The notes beneath the pieces were generated by a model, which was not told the DNA's origin, did not search any database, and saw nothing but the letters and a program-made list of their open reading frames with translations. Below are positions 11,650-22,037 of a DNA stretch of 64,000 nucleotides, one piece after another. The DNA comes from Melieria omissa. Taxonomy: Eukaryota; Arthropoda; Insecta; Diptera; Ulidiidae. The stretch spans positions 3,472,001 to 3,536,000 of the forward strand of contig OZ020267.1 of NCBI GenBank assembly GCA_963971225.1. The letters are read 5' to 3'. Positions within the stretch are counted from its first letter, which is position 1; the number at the start of each line of letters is the position of its first letter. The position numbers were made by a program, and so were the translations under genes.

Positions 11650-13205
11650 TTACTAGCTGGGCCCCGCAGCTTCGCACGCAAGCTCTCTTGTTTCACCCGA
11701 TACAAATTTTGAACGCATTGTTGACCCCGTCAGATTTTGATTAAAAAAAAAAACATATGTCTATTATCTTTGATGTCAAGTGGTTCTAAAAACTGTGAAG
11801 TCAAAAGACCCTTTAAATCATGATTTTTCACATTTACTCTAAACAAATTCTTAACCCTTAGTTTACTACGGTAGATTTAGATTTTCAAAAATATGAAAAG
11901 TTAATTTTAATTATTTCCCGATTGAAGTGCTTTTTGTCCAAGTTTGAAGTCAAAAGGACCAATAAATCGTGTTTCCATGCAAACTGTTAACCCATTGCTG
12001 ACCCCGTGAAAAACACGTGTCAAATTATTTCTCACTTAGAGTACTTTCACAAAGTTTGAAGTCAGTGGCCCCATTAATTCATGTTTTTTTACAGTTTCGC
12101 CATACAGACTTTTAATTTGGCGCTGACCCCGTCTGACTTTATTATTAAGAAAAATTAAAAACACGTATCGAGTTATTTTACTTTTGAAGTACTTTCACCA
12201 AGTTTAAAGTCAAAAGGATCAACAAAAATTATTTCTCCATACATACTTTTAACCCGTCGTTGATCCAGTCCGCGTGTATAATTTTTTTTATTTCAAGTAT
12301 TTTTAAAATTTTTTGAAGTCAATAGGCCTATTGGCCTTACACATGCTTTGGCTTGCACCTTTACACCCCGAATTTAAAAAAATCCCGTCTTAGCGGATGT
12401 TCATTTTTCAAGATGTTTGTAGCTTCAGGGGTTTGGGCTGAGCGATGATGAATCAAACAATCAATCAAGTCAAGTCAGTCAGTTAGGGCAAACAATCTAT
12501 GTATATAAAAATGGAGGCGGTACCACGCCCTCTTGTCCAATGCTCACAACTTTCTTCTAGTCGAATTGTGCTACTAAGTAGAAAGTTCGTACCAAGTTTC
12601 ACTGATGTGTGTGTACTGCATAACTGTTGGATCATAAAAAATGTGCCACACCCCTTGACCAACGCCGATCAAATCTCATCAGTGGAATAACATATCTATG
12701 AGGCGACGGTTCACTAAATTTCAATGCTGTGCGACTTACAATGCCGCAGCTAAGAAGAATGTGCCACTAAAAAGAATTGAATTATATGGACGGTGCCACG
12801 CCCCCTTGTTAAATATCCGCCCCATTTCATCCGCATCTATGAAACGACGGTACACCAAATTTCAATGCTGTGCGACTAACAATTCGGAAGCTATTCCATT
12901 TAAAAGATTTGAGTTGTATGGGCGGTGCCACACCCCTTTGTTCAATACCCACCCCATTCCCTCGGGCGAAGGAAATGATTAAGTAGTAAGTTTGTACAAA
13001 ATTTAATTGACGTGTGACTTATGGTTCCAAAGTTACTGTCTAAAAATGTATTCTTGTAGTGCCACGCCCCGTTTTTTCTTTTTTCCTAAACCTTCACGTA
13101 ACAATTTCGAACAAACCCGCCGAAGGAAATATCCACGTTGGTCCAGTTGTTTTCAAGTTTTAAGCAGCCAAACGGACCACGATTCATTTTTATATATATA
13201 GATGT
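11650..13205 (+). repeat. Dispersed repeat family B, longest copy
   Basis: It opens near CTAGCTGGGCCCCGCAGCTT and ends near a TATATATATAGAT string. Inside, units built around GGTGCCACGCCCCCTTGTT-like sequence and AAATTTCAATGCTGTGCGAC recur (12520, 12790, 12920, 13060). A segment with CGTCTTAGCGGATGTTCATT and a run of CAATCA/GTCAG near 12390-12490 has a reverse-strand counterpart at 60300-60370. Further relatives lie at 19230-19390 (-) and 59640-60385 (-). The frames at 12499-12982 run through these repeats and are not genes. Transposon class unresolved. Confidence 0.7.
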
Positions 13206-14312
13206 TCTGTTTTTATATATTTTCATAAATTCTTTACCGCACATTTTTATGCTTTTGGCAATTTAATTTTTTTAATAATTTTTTTTAATAATTTTTCTTA
13301 AGATTTCATTTCCCTTCATTTCAAAGTTTGTTGTTTCGATTGAAATGTTTTCAGTGAAACAAATTCCCTCACCGAGATCCGCCACTGTCTTTTCGTCGGT
13401 CTATAATCCAATAACATTAAACGGTTTTAGCCATTGGGCGCAAAATGCAAATCTCAAATGATCAAATGATAAATTAGTAGAATAAAACAATGTGACATTA
13501 AAACAATAAAACGGAATGTTAATGTCACATTGTCGCCGTAACAAAAACCACACACACGCACAAATGTGGTCAAGAAAGTCGCCTGGTGGTCCACGCATAG
13601 TTAGCTAAGAAAAGATCCGAGCGCCAAAAGAAACCCAAACAACAACACTGAAAAATTGTAAACAAACACAGCAGAAAAGTGAAGCAAAACAAAACCGAAA
13701 TTACAAATTTTAGTGCTATCGAAGTAATTAATCATATTTCATTAAAACGCTCGGTGCGTATGCGAGGAAAGCGAAAAGAGCGAGTGAATGAAAATAATGA
13801 AAGGTTTGCGTTCATTACAATAAAAGCCCGGAAGTTGATCGGTGGCCGGTGGCTGGTGGCTGGTGGTCGCCGCGGTCGCAGTGGTCGCAGCTTAAGCTGT
13901 TTACACGAATTCGGTGTCAACTGTGCTTAAGCCGCGCTCTGCGATCGCACGCCGGATTAAGAAGATAACCGAAATTGTGCTGCTGCGCGACCGATGTGAC
14001 GCGGTGACGTACGCGAATGCGATGAAGCGGCATGCGCGTGCGGCGGCGGACTTGTGGCAATGTTACAGCCACAATACAACTTTTTGAAATGACAACGAGC
14101 GCAGCGCAGAGCCATACCCGGCGTTGTGCAGTGGTTGCGGCGGCAGTGTTGAATGTCGAAAGCGTTAAGTCATAATTGTGCGATCAATCATGAAGAAATT
14201 GTGAGCGAAACAAACATGCCGACATCGACGTGCGTCGGCGAAGACGCGCTCATTCTTTTCAACAATAAGAAATTAAAATGGAAAAAATTACAAAAAATTA
14301 CCGGCCCACATA
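13206..14312. other. AT-rich spacer, then higher-GC single-copy block
   Basis: 13206-13540 is AT-rich. From about 13540 to 14310 the sequence is GC-richer, with many CG dinucleotides and no transposon ends, like the other presumed regulatory blocks. It contains a TGATTAATTA site on the - strand (13725-13734). Short frames here have no domain. Confidence 0.4.
13725..13734 (-). promoter_or_regulatory. Candidate Hox/Exd site TGATTAATTA
   Basis: The + strand TAATTAATCA reads TGATTAATTA on the - strand, matching the Hox/Exd composite core. It lies in a single-copy intron block. Confidence 0.38.
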
Positions 14313-14338
14313 TCTGTGTGTGTGTGTGTGTGTGTGTA
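14313..14338. repeat. (GT)n microsatellite
   Basis: About 12 GT units in a row. Confidence 0.95.
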
Positions 14339-15170
14339 AAAAAGTGTGCGCAATTCAATTTGACTCTGCAACAGTGTAATTGTTTTTTCATGTTATTGCA
14401 GAGAGTTCTTCAGAAAATACGAAAAGAATTGCGCCAAGCTGCACGTTCAGTTTATTCGCTTCAGACACTCTTTGGCTTCTTTAAATTTTTTCCGTGACTC
14501 TTTAACAATATTCCATGTCTGCGGCTACATCTTCAACTTTTGCTTAATTTCTTCATTCACATCTTTCGCTTCTTCTGCACTCGACCATCTTGCCACAAGC
14601 AAACATACATACATACATAAATATATCGCTTGTCTTCATCTACGTTTCATCGAAATGATGTGGCATTTTACTAAATTGGCTGTTTTTATAATAAGCCCAG
14701 CAATTGGCACTCTTCGCCTTGAGGAATCAAGAAAGTGACACTGCACTTTAGCAGTTGGCTGGGCCCATTGCAATCCGTCATCGGGCGTTTTATTCATTTC
14801 GGTTTGTTAAAATGAAATGATACGCAGTTATTAAAAGTAAATTAATACCACGCACCAAACGGCGGCGTGCTGCGTCGGCGAAAAGCCATCCCAATGAAAA
14901 TGAAATCAATATTCTTTCAAGTATGCGCGTGTTCGCGTTGGCTTTAAGATGTGTAACAATGTTGTTGAATGGTTCAATTAATATAATTTCAGATAAAAAC
15001 GAGTAAGAGTATTGCAAACTTGTCAATGCACTGCTATACGTCTTTGTTTAAAAAAACATTCGATTAGCTGTTTTAGCAAGAATCGCCAATAACTCGTTTT
15101 GAAATAACAAAAACATGTCCTTTTTTCCTTCAGACAATTATACGTCCATTGTACTACGACTTGTTGTTCC
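14339..15170. other. Intron stretch, no element recognised
   Basis: Mixed-composition sequence. Open frames up to 88 codons have no domain. Nothing further identified. Confidence 0.4.
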
Positions 15171-15174
15171 CTGT

Positions 15175-16860
15175 TAATATGCTTTAAATCTACCCGACTT
15201 CCGAAGAAATCTCGATATATCCTGGGGTGCCAAGGAGACAAGATGGTCGCTTCTTAGCACATTAGTGCCAAACGTCTCAAACCTGATACGAGCGAGCGCG
15301 GGGCAGAGACACAGAAGTGTTCTGTCGTCTCAACGTCCTTCGCACAGGCAGGACATAGGGCACTGTCAGATATGCCAACCATTTCCATGTTCTTCGCCCA
15401 TAGAAAATGGCCCGTCGTTAATCCGACTATCTGCCTGCAGTCCCTTCTGCCTAAAGGCAAAAGAAACTGTGAGCATTTTTCGGATATGGCGGGAACCATA
15501 AGTTTCGTCCACCTGCAGCCACTCTCAGCCTACCATGCTCGCTCCTGGATCATAGTGACCCATTCGTTAACAGTGACTTTGGTGGCCGTAGATGGGAGTG
15601 GCAGAACAGGCTCAGAGCCCATTCTAGCTAAGAAATCCAAGGTCTCGTTACCCGCAATTCCTGTGTGTCCCGGGACCCAGGTGAGCATCAGACTATTGTA
15701 TTTGCCGACATAATTCAGCCTGGATTTGCAGGACTTGACTAGCATAGAGGTGGTTAGAGAGCTGTCCAAGGCCATAAGCGCAGCTGGGCCACCACCTACT
15801 CCTTACAATGTTCATAGCCTCAAGTATCGCATGCACCTCTGCCTAAAACAAAGATACGTGCGAGCCTAGGGCAAAGAACCGTCTAGTCCGCGTGGATTCA
15901 CCGAAGACCCGAGAGCCAGAACCTTCTTCCCCTCTGGAGCCGTCCGTGAATATACGGAAACAGTGTTTACCGGGCTCATCTTGAGGATCTGACCAAGAGT
16001 GAGCCTAAGGCAGCAACACCATGTACCGCTTTTTTAGTATGACAGTCTAGTCTCATACCGTCCCACGCTGCCAAACTTGGCTTGGTACCAAGTGACGTAT
16101 GTACAAGATGTAGTGAAGACAATGCCAAAGGTACCCTGGAGCACTTGCTATGCCACTGTCCTGCTCTCCAGAGATCACGGGTTAGCTGCCTCGGATCCGC
16201 GTCGTTCCCTTCCTTGGAAAGAATTGCGGAGCAAAAAAGCGGCGACTTACTTAGATTTGCCAAAACGTTCTTAAAAAACTACATATAGGTATGGAACTCC
16301 AGAATCTTTGGTACCACTATGGACCACTACTTGGTCTATGTGAGACCCCTCCGTGGGTCAGCCAGCCTAAGCTAACCTAACCTAGTATGACAGTTGAAGG
16401 CATGGAATCGAGGGGCATGGACATGACTAGGGGGTCGATGTCGATGCCAGCACAATTGTCCAGTGCCAAACAAGCGCCATACCACTGGCCACCGTGTTTT
16501 AGTCTTCGAATGGCCTTTAGGGCCTCTCCTTAGATGAAAACATCAAGTGGAGAAAGGTTCACCAGGGCATCTAGCGATGGGCCAGAAGTAGTCGGGAAGG
16601 CTCCCGTACAACATATGGCCACAGTGCGCTGCAGTCTGGACAAGGTTGTCTTGACCCCTGCAAAAGAGAGTCTGCTCATCCAGACCACCGATGCGTAGGA
16701 GATGATGGGTCTTATCATAGCCTTGTAGATCCAGAGGATCTTGCTAGGGGAAAGACCCAACATTTTCCCAAATACGCCTCTGCACTGCCAGAAAGCAGAC
16801 AGACAGTGCTTTCGATGTTTTTAGTTCTACGTGAGATTTCCAAAGGAGCTTATCATGTCC
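15175..16860 (-). mobile_element. Non-LTR retrotransposon copy (RT end, RNase H, zinc motif), interrupted
   Basis: Read on the - strand. 16763-16530 encodes the end of a reverse transcriptase (SKILWIYKAMIRPIISYASV, then SRLQRTVAICCTGAFP). 15775-15530 encodes RNase H sequence (LTWVPGHTGIAGNETLDFLA). 15499-15254 encodes a C-terminal metal-binding motif (CPACAKDVETTEHFC). The RT start and ORF1 are missing, and frames are broken. A separate + strand retroelement is inserted at 16047-16382 with a 12-bp duplication. Removing it rejoins the frame across FNCHT|KKAVHG. The conserved order RT, RNase H, CCHC fits RNase H-bearing clades (I/LOA type); the exact clade is not determined. Confidence 0.85.
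16047..16382 (+). mobile_element. 5'-truncated non-LTR insertion inside another non-LTR element
   Basis: It is flanked by a perfect 12-bp duplication TAGTATGACAGT (16035-16046 and 16383-16394). On the + strand it encodes the last part of a retroelement ORF2, with the motif DVCTRCSEDNAKGTLEHLLC (C-x2-C ... H-x4-C), then FAKTFLKNYI and a stop near 16288. A short 3' UTR ends GCTAACCTAACC. Only the extreme 3' end was copied, typical of target-primed reverse transcription. Orientation is opposite to its host element. Confidence 0.9.
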
Positions 16861-17400
16861 TTACTTTTAAAATTGAATGAACTCATAAATAAACACATAA
16901 ATAGATGAAAATAAATATTTTCACACATGGCAACCCTTTTCAGAAAATCATCGACGCATGAACATTGCTAAAACTATTCTTCTGGTGGTCGCTGTAAGAA
17001 AGCCATATGCAGTCGACCTTTAACGTTTCCACACGGATGGGTTTGCCTAAAAGTTTTTTATCTACTTTTCGCTCAGCAACAAAAACGCAAAGCCTTGGGG
17101 ACTTAGCCGAACTGTTCAATTAAAACCTAGTTTAGAAAATGTCTAAATATGTACTTCAACTGTTTCAAGTTGTAAAACGGATTGAGTTCTCATTCTCTTT
17201 ATATCAAAAAGGTCCCATTAAAAGTTTACATTTAGGACCTCAGTTGTCTGTTAGTACCACAATCGCCATTCTAACTTACAATCTTAAGAACTTTTGTACT
17301 GCCCCTCTACCCAATCATTTCACATTTCACTTAACTGCCAACTACACAAGTATTCTATTGTGATGGCTTTATATTTATTTTTGCCAAATTTATCGTGTTT
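16861..17400. other. Spacer, nothing identified
   Basis: AT-rich, no recognisable gene or element. Confidence 0.4.
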
Positions 17401-17638
17401 GCAAATCTTTTGGCATTGCAATGAAACATGAGCGTCGAAAATTGAAAATTATTTCGACTTCAATAAGCTGTCATCAGCTGGCATGCGCCATTAATCTGAA
17501 CATAAATGCGAGAGCTGGAAACAGCCATTACAGCCATCAACTCCCCCCAAAGCACAAAAGTAAAATCGCCGCACTTTTGTTGCTGTTGTTAAGAATTGAA
17601 ATCTATCAATTACAACTTCATTGTCAGTTTCGGTCAAG

Positions 17639-17669
17639 CACACAGACACACACACACACACACACACAG
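17639..17669. repeat. (CA)n microsatellite
   Basis: A run of about 14 CA units with one GA interruption. Confidence 0.95.
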
Positions 17670-18079
17670 ACGCACACAAGTGCGGGGAGCAGCTGATAAA
17701 AAGTCCATAATATTGATGAAAGCTCCCAATCGACATGTAACTGACAGTTGCAACTGTTATTTCAGATTTAAACATTCGACCCCAAAGCGAGTGAGCAGCA
17801 TTTGGCGCCAAACCTTTGAAGGAGTCTTCAGTTATTGACGTGTGCGCTTGTGTGTGAATAGCTGATTTTGTGCACCAGGTGTTATGAATTTCTTAAAAAT
17901 TTACTCCGCTTTCTGAAGACGTTCGGCGAGAGGGTTAAAAGGGTTTCCGTCTTCGTTTTTGGATTCAGCGTTTAAACGTGCTGTTGCCCTTGAGGCCCGT
18001 TTCATAGTTACACAATTATACAGTTATCTGTAATTGTGCTGCTTTTGCGTCCTGCAACAGTCTCGTCGTTCCTTGATGT

Positions 18080-18089
18080 TGATTAATTA
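18080..18089 (+). promoter_or_regulatory. Candidate Hox/Exd site TGATTAATTA
   Basis: Exact match to the Hox/Exd composite core TGATTAAT on the + strand, in a single-copy block 1.9 kb before the homeodomain exon. Confidence 0.4.
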
Positions 18090-18991
18090 CGCTGCCGCGC
18101 AAAGTGTACAGCTACGCGTTGCCCTTTTTGTCCTTTCGCAACAGTGGCAGTTGCCACACCTTTCACTGTGTCCGCACCTCGCTGTGCGCTGTGTACTGTG
18201 AGCAGTGGCGGTCACGGCTGTTGCTGTTAGCTGAAATTAAAAATTCTTAAGAAAATGCGCGCAAGTACGCATTTTGATTGACTGCCAGCGCCAACCGCGA
18301 ACAACAACTCTGAACTGAACTCTCCCCCGGCTTATCTCGTCGCCGAAGGGTAGTGCGTGGCGTCCATCGCGATGAGCTGTCATTTTTGTTTAACAAGTGA
18401 AAGTTGCGATTCGAAGTGAAATTCGAAAGCACTCAAGTTGGACGGCGGAGGTAATAAATCGTAAAAACTTGCAATTTCAAAATGTCAAGTACATTTGTGC
18501 AACTCTGGCAGGGCCAACAATTTGGTTTTAATTGAAAATCTTGCAAAATTCCAATTAATTATTGTAAAGTTTCGTTTGTCAATCAAACAATATCAGTGCA
18601 TATATTTGTTAAGGGCCTTTAATCTAAAGTTTCAACCATTCATAGTAGTCAAGAACTCGATCATATAATTCAGTAATATAAATTTGTAATTTTCAAACGA
18701 AGAACAAAAATGTTTTTCAAGCTTCATATGTAGTAAAGTATATAAGAGAGAGAACAATGAACGACTTGATGAAGAACTTAGAGAAAGAAGTAATTGTGTT
18801 TAGTAACCAGCTTAGCCGAATTATTTATACCCTACTTCACGGTAACCCATCGCTTTTTAGTGAACAATTTTATACACAAAATTAATTCAAAAAAATTAAT
18901 AACAAATTAATAAGGCTTATTTTTCACCAAATGTTCTCACTCTTATTTCTGCTTGACATCAGTTTTCAGTTATAAGAATGGTATCAGTGGC

Positions 18992-19190
18992 CAGTGGCGG
19001 AGTCAGGGGGATTTTGGGGGTTGAAACTCCCACCGAAATATTAGGGTCAACTTTAAAACTATATACATACAAATTAAAAGGCATAATAAATATGTTCATA
19101 CATATACATACATATTTATGAATATTAAAGAATTACTTTTTGGATCCCCCAAAATATTTTTCTGAATCTGCCCCTGTCAGTGGGGGCCGG
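18992..19190 (+). repeat. Dispersed repeat family C (CAGTGGCGG start), copy 1
   Basis: It starts CAGTGGCGGAGTCAGGGGGA. It shares with 37667-37836 the landmarks GGGGTTGAAA, TTAGGGT, TATTAAAGAATTACTTTTTG and TTTTTCTGAAT followed by CCCCTGTC. The CAGTGGCG end resembles the hAT-like MITE at 21815-21951. Confidence 0.65.
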
Positions 19191-19229
19191 AGGTTACGCA
19201 CGACTGTTGAGCCCAATTCCATTTCAAAC

Positions 19230-19390
19230 CACATTTTGCACAATCAATTTTTGTATTTATTCCGATGAACTATAAGTCACACAGTAATGAAACTTTACCT
19301 ACCATTTTCCCTTTCGACAGAGGGAATGTTGCAGGTATTGAACAAGGGGGTGTGGCACCGCCCATTTAGCTTAAATCTGGTTCATGCGCA
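19230..19390 (-). repeat. Fragment of dispersed repeat family B
   Basis: Reading the - strand, GCGGTGCCACACCCCCTTGT followed by TCAATAC, CATTCCCTC and TGTGTGACTTATAGTTC parallels 12930-13025. The frame at 19287-19553 is not a gene. Just left of it, about 19200-19245 resembles the middle of the 21815 MITE (GAGCC(G/C)AATTCCATT), so the area is a mosaic. Confidence 0.6.
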
Positions 19391-19529
19391 GTACATTTCT
19401 TTACTGAAACTTAGCAGCAACATTGCTGATTTGTGGGCCTCAATTGCGTTAATCAGTAGCTCTTCCTCTTCCTTAAGTTGGATTTCTTCGTCAATTTGCA
19501 CCGCCTTAGATTCGCCATCTCGCGCATTT

Positions 19530-19775
19530 AAGGGGGTAGGACCTACCATGTAACACTTTCAAAAAATGCATTTTTTTTTGTTGCATTTTTCTAAAGTTAA
19601 TGTATCTAAAATAAGATACAAAAAGTAGTTTGCTGAATTCCGAAGGGAAAACAGGTTTTACGGCAAGTTTTATCACGCTTTCCACTGAGTTCTCGCAGCG
19701 CGCCAGGTTTTCGGAGCAACTTGTTCTAAAACTTTAATCGCGTTTTTCTCAGACCCACTTTTTTCGCCTCGTAAC
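19530..19775 (+). repeat. Possible dispersed repeat (AAGGGGGTAGG start)
   Basis: It begins TTTAAGGGGGTAGGACCTAC and includes CGCGTTTTTCTCAGACCC. The reverse strand of about 37080-37260 has a similar layout (CTTAAGGGGGTAAGG start, CGCGTTTTTCTCAAAAC). Weak similarity judged by eye. Confidence 0.35.
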
Positions 19776-20010
19776 AGACGAGCGCATGTATGACAATTTG
19801 AAATTCAAGTCCGATTGTCGACTTAGCAAATAATATTTTGGTCTTACATAATTTTGTATTTGTTGTTAAACTTGTTTCAACATTTTTATTTAATTACTTT
19901 ATGTGATAAATCAAAAATCGATGATGTATCTGCACCTCAAATTGTAATTTCATGCAATTAATTCATAAATGTTGATGATAATATTTGGTGTGTTTGTTTG
20001 TGTCTTTCAG
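19776..20010 (+). other. Dfd: 3' end of intron 1 with polypyrimidine tract and acceptor
   Basis: AT-rich end of the intron. The acceptor TTTGTGTCTTTCAG directly precedes exon 2 and keeps the frame. Confidence 0.8.
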
Positions 20011-20411
20011 CAAATGGCTCATATCAGCCGGGCATGGAACCGAAACGCCAACGCACCGCCTACACGCGACATCAAATACTCGAGCTGGAAAAGGAGTTCC
20101 ACTACAATCGATACCTAACCAGACGGCGGCGCATCGAGATCGCGCACACGCTGGTGCTGTCGGAGCGACAAATAAAGATCTGGTTCCAGAATCGACGCAT
20201 GAAGTGGAAAAAAGATAATAAATTACCGAATACGAAGAATGTGAGGAAGAAAACTACCGACGCAAATGGAAATCCAACACCGGTAGCGAAGAAACCAAAG
20301 AGGACCAGTGCCAAGAAACAGGCGCAGCAGCAGCAGCAGCAACCGCAACAGCAACAAATGCAGCAAGCGCAGCAACAGCACCAGCAGCAACAACAACCGG
20401 TGATGAACGAG
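20011..20411 (+). CDS. Dfd: Deformed homeodomain exon
   Basis: The acceptor CTTTCAG ends at 20010; the first two bases complete an Ala codon. The exon encodes [11 protein letters not shown] and then a complete 60-residue homeodomain (20040-20219) starting [20 protein letters not shown]. Helix 3 has [14 protein letters not shown], with Trp48, Phe49, Gln50, Asn51 and Arg53 present, so DNA binding should be intact. [19 protein letters not shown] is the usual Hox4/Dfd form, and [12 protein letters not shown] after the homeodomain is a Dfd signature as I know the family. A Gln-rich tract follows (about 20322-20400, from CAG/CAA codons). Intron 2 starts at 20412 (GTGAGA) in phase 0 after Glu. No frameshift is seen. 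Confidence 0.98.
20040..20219 (+). other. Dfd: Homeobox (60 codons)
   Basis: Full-length homeodomain without gaps. The recognition helix contains Gln50 and Asn51, typical of TAAT-binding Antennapedia-class proteins. Confidence 0.98.
20322..20398 (+). repeat. CAG/CAA repeat encoding a Gln-rich tract
   Basis: In-frame Gln codons interrupted by Pro, Met, Ala and His codons. Comparable tracts occur at this place in Drosophila Dfd. The CAG/CAA mixture should slow slippage. Confidence 0.9.
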
Positions 20412-20532
20412 GTGAGACTTTTCGTATATCATAAGCACACTCAATAAAATATTCATACATACATTCATATGTGTTGGCTTGTTTGTTTATTTGGTTACGA
20501 AATCATTGGCTTTCGCTTTGGCTCACTTGCAG
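20412..20532 (+). other. Dfd: Dfd intron 2 (121 bp)
   Basis: Donor GTGAGA at 20412, acceptor CTCACTTGCAG ending at 20532, phase 0. Removing it joins VMNE to CIRSDSLESIGDVSS, a junction expected of Dfd. Confidence 0.93.
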
Positions 20533-20901
20533 TGCATTCGCTCGGACAGCTTGGAGAGCATTGGCGACGTAAGCTCATCGCTTGGCAATGCGCCATACAT
20601 ACCCGCAGCTGGCGAGACCGGCAGCCTGCTCGGCCCCCATCACCAGCATCCGTGCGCCGCGAACAACAATGGCAGCGGCAACTATGCAGGATCTCAACAA
20701 CATCAGAACAGCCACACGACGAACAGCGGCGGCGGCGCAGGCGGCGGCGGCAATCTGCAGAGCAACGGCGGCGGCAGTGGGCCAATGCATGCGGGCATGC
20801 ATGCGCAGCACTCGCACCAGCATCAGCATCAGCAACAACAACAAGATCTTATGACGAATCTGCAGCACATAAAGCAAGACTACGACCTGACCACACTGTA
20901 G
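20533..20901 (+). CDS. Dfd: Deformed last coding exon
   Basis: Phase-0 exon encoding 122 residues and TAG at 20899-20901. It starts CIRSDSLESIGDVSSSLGN and continues PYIPAAGET, a block I recognise from Drosophila Dfd. A low-complexity region follows, rich in Asn, Ser, Gly (GGGAGGGG) and His/Gln (HSHQHQHQQQQQ). The C-terminus DLMTNLQHIKQDYDLTTL matches the conserved Dfd tail, differing slightly from the D. melanogaster ending as I remember it. The antisense frames over this exon are low-complexity shadows. With exons 1 (part) and 2, the window covers the C-terminal 287 residues. Confidence 0.96.
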   Translation, partial: CIRSDSLESIGDVSSSLGNAPYIPAAGETGSLLGPHHQHPCAANNNGSGNYAGSQQHQNSHTTNSGGGAGGGGNLQSNGGGSGPMHAGMHAQHSHQHQHQQQQQDLMTNLQHIKQDYDLTTL

Positions 20902-21690
20902 AAGTTAAGTGCGCGAGGCATCTGTTCTGTTTTCTGTTGGTTAAGTCGTGCATTGTATTTGGGAATATTTATAAAGTTGTTTAGCGCTAATTCGGTTGCT
21001 AATTGTAATTTAAACTCAACGCATAGATACTCATTATAGGATATTTTCTGAAAATGGCTGTTTACTATACTTGTTTCGGGTGGTTTGTGAAGATTCCTAA
21101 GACACTCACATAAGTATGAATGAATCATGCGAACTTGCGTTTTCGTTATTTACACACACACAGACACATACGACTCACATATGCATTGCACAAACTTGGC
21201 AGTTGGTTACATTATATCGTTTGGCTTTAAAAACTTCATAGATGTATTTACAAAATAATCAAAGTGTCCGTCAGCTGAATTCATGAATGCGATTATGTCC
21301 AAGAAATTTGCAAGTTGATTTTGTTTATTTATTTGTCCCTCATATACTAAAAGTGCAAATTGTATGTACATGGCCGCAGCAACGGTGGCCGCACAATTCG
21401 ATTCGGAAAATGCAGTGAACTAGTTAAGTGATTTGAACTCAAACATTAGTTGTAAGCTGGGTTAAGCGTACTGTAAGCTGTAGATACGTACATAGTAACT
21501 TTATTACTTACAAACAAAACCTTAATTGGCAAAAATCAATACAAACTATTTAAATTTACTTAAATCCTATGTTTATACTTATTGTATGTAGCGTGTAAGG
21601 AGAATACTTGTGTAAAAGTAAAAGCATATAGACAATATTAATACCAAATAAAGTGAATAAACTTGGATTTATTAAAATAAAATGTGCTCA
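20902..21690 (+). other. Dfd: Dfd 3' UTR
   Basis: Non-coding AT-rich sequence from the stop codon to the poly(A) signals near 21650-21681. I saw no perfect miR-10 seed match (ACAGGGT for the 5p arm, CGAATTT for the 3p arm). The frame at 20880-21128 on the - strand is not supported. Confidence 0.75.
21647..21681 (+). promoter_or_regulatory. Dfd: Clustered AATAAA poly(A) signals of Dfd
   Basis: AATAAA occurs at 21647-21652, 21656-21661 and 21676-21681, followed by a GT-rich stretch (TGTGCTCAATGTTGTTTTG). Which one is used cannot be told from sequence. Confidence 0.75.
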
Positions 21691-21814
21691 ATGTTGTTTT
21701 GCAGTTTTCATCAAGCAGAATCATCTACTGCGTCAGTGTTGGTGGAGGGGAAAAGGAAATCCCAAAATGACTGAGTCGATGACTTTCAATGGAGATTAAC
21801 TACTTAGGTCATTG

Positions 21815-21951
21815 CAGTGGCGCACAGGATTTTATTTTGGGTGGGTTCTGCATACAACTTTTGAGCCGAATTCCATTCGAAACCATATTTTGTACCCAGG
21901 ATCTTTGGATTTGGGATTTAAATCCCGAAAAGTTCTCTGCGAGCGCCACTG
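21815..21951. mobile_element. Short hAT-like MITE
   Basis: 137 bp with inverted ends CAGTGGCGC...GCGCCACTG. It is flanked by 8-bp duplications GGTCATTG (21807-21814) and GGTCATCG (21952-21959), one mismatch. Eight-base duplications with a CAG start are typical of hAT transposons. The frame at 21812-22096 that crosses it is not a gene. Confidence 0.85.
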
Positions 21952-22037
21952 GGTCATCGATTTAGAATCAATTATATACTCTTATGTGGTCGTAATATCC
22001 TGCAATTTTTTAAAACCATTTTTTTTTGGTTACTTTT

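Larger units (their letters stand above)
17401..18480. other. Single-copy higher-GC intron block; candidate regulatory DNA
   Basis: No transposon ends. Contains the microsatellite at 17639-17669 and a TGATTAATTA site (18080-18089). Composition matches the other presumed regulatory blocks. The frames here carry no domain. Confidence 0.4.
95..20010 (+). other. Dfd: Dfd intron 1 (19.9 kb)
   Basis: The intron is bounded by donor GTAAGT at 95 and acceptor TGTCTTTCAG ending at 20010. It keeps the reading frame in phase 1 (codon G|CA). In D. melanogaster the large Dfd intron is known to hold a neural autoregulatory enhancer, so regulatory DNA is expected here. The intron alternates single-copy blocks with mobile-element islands; the parts are listed separately. 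Confidence 0.93.

Noticed and set aside
12499..12982. Two consecutive + strand frames (63 and 94 codons)
   Set aside because: They cover the repeated units of family B (the same GRCHAPLLNIRPIS / GRCHTPLFNTHPIP wording twice), so they reflect the repeat, not a protein.
20495..20877. Antisense frames over the last Dfd exon (up to 100 codons)
   Set aside because: Shadows of the coding strand; the sense frame has conserved Dfd blocks and splice sites.
20902..21690. miR-10 target sites in the Dfd 3' UTR
   Set aside because: Neither ACAGGGT nor CGAATTT is present as a perfect seed match by eye; weaker pairing cannot be judged without a scan.
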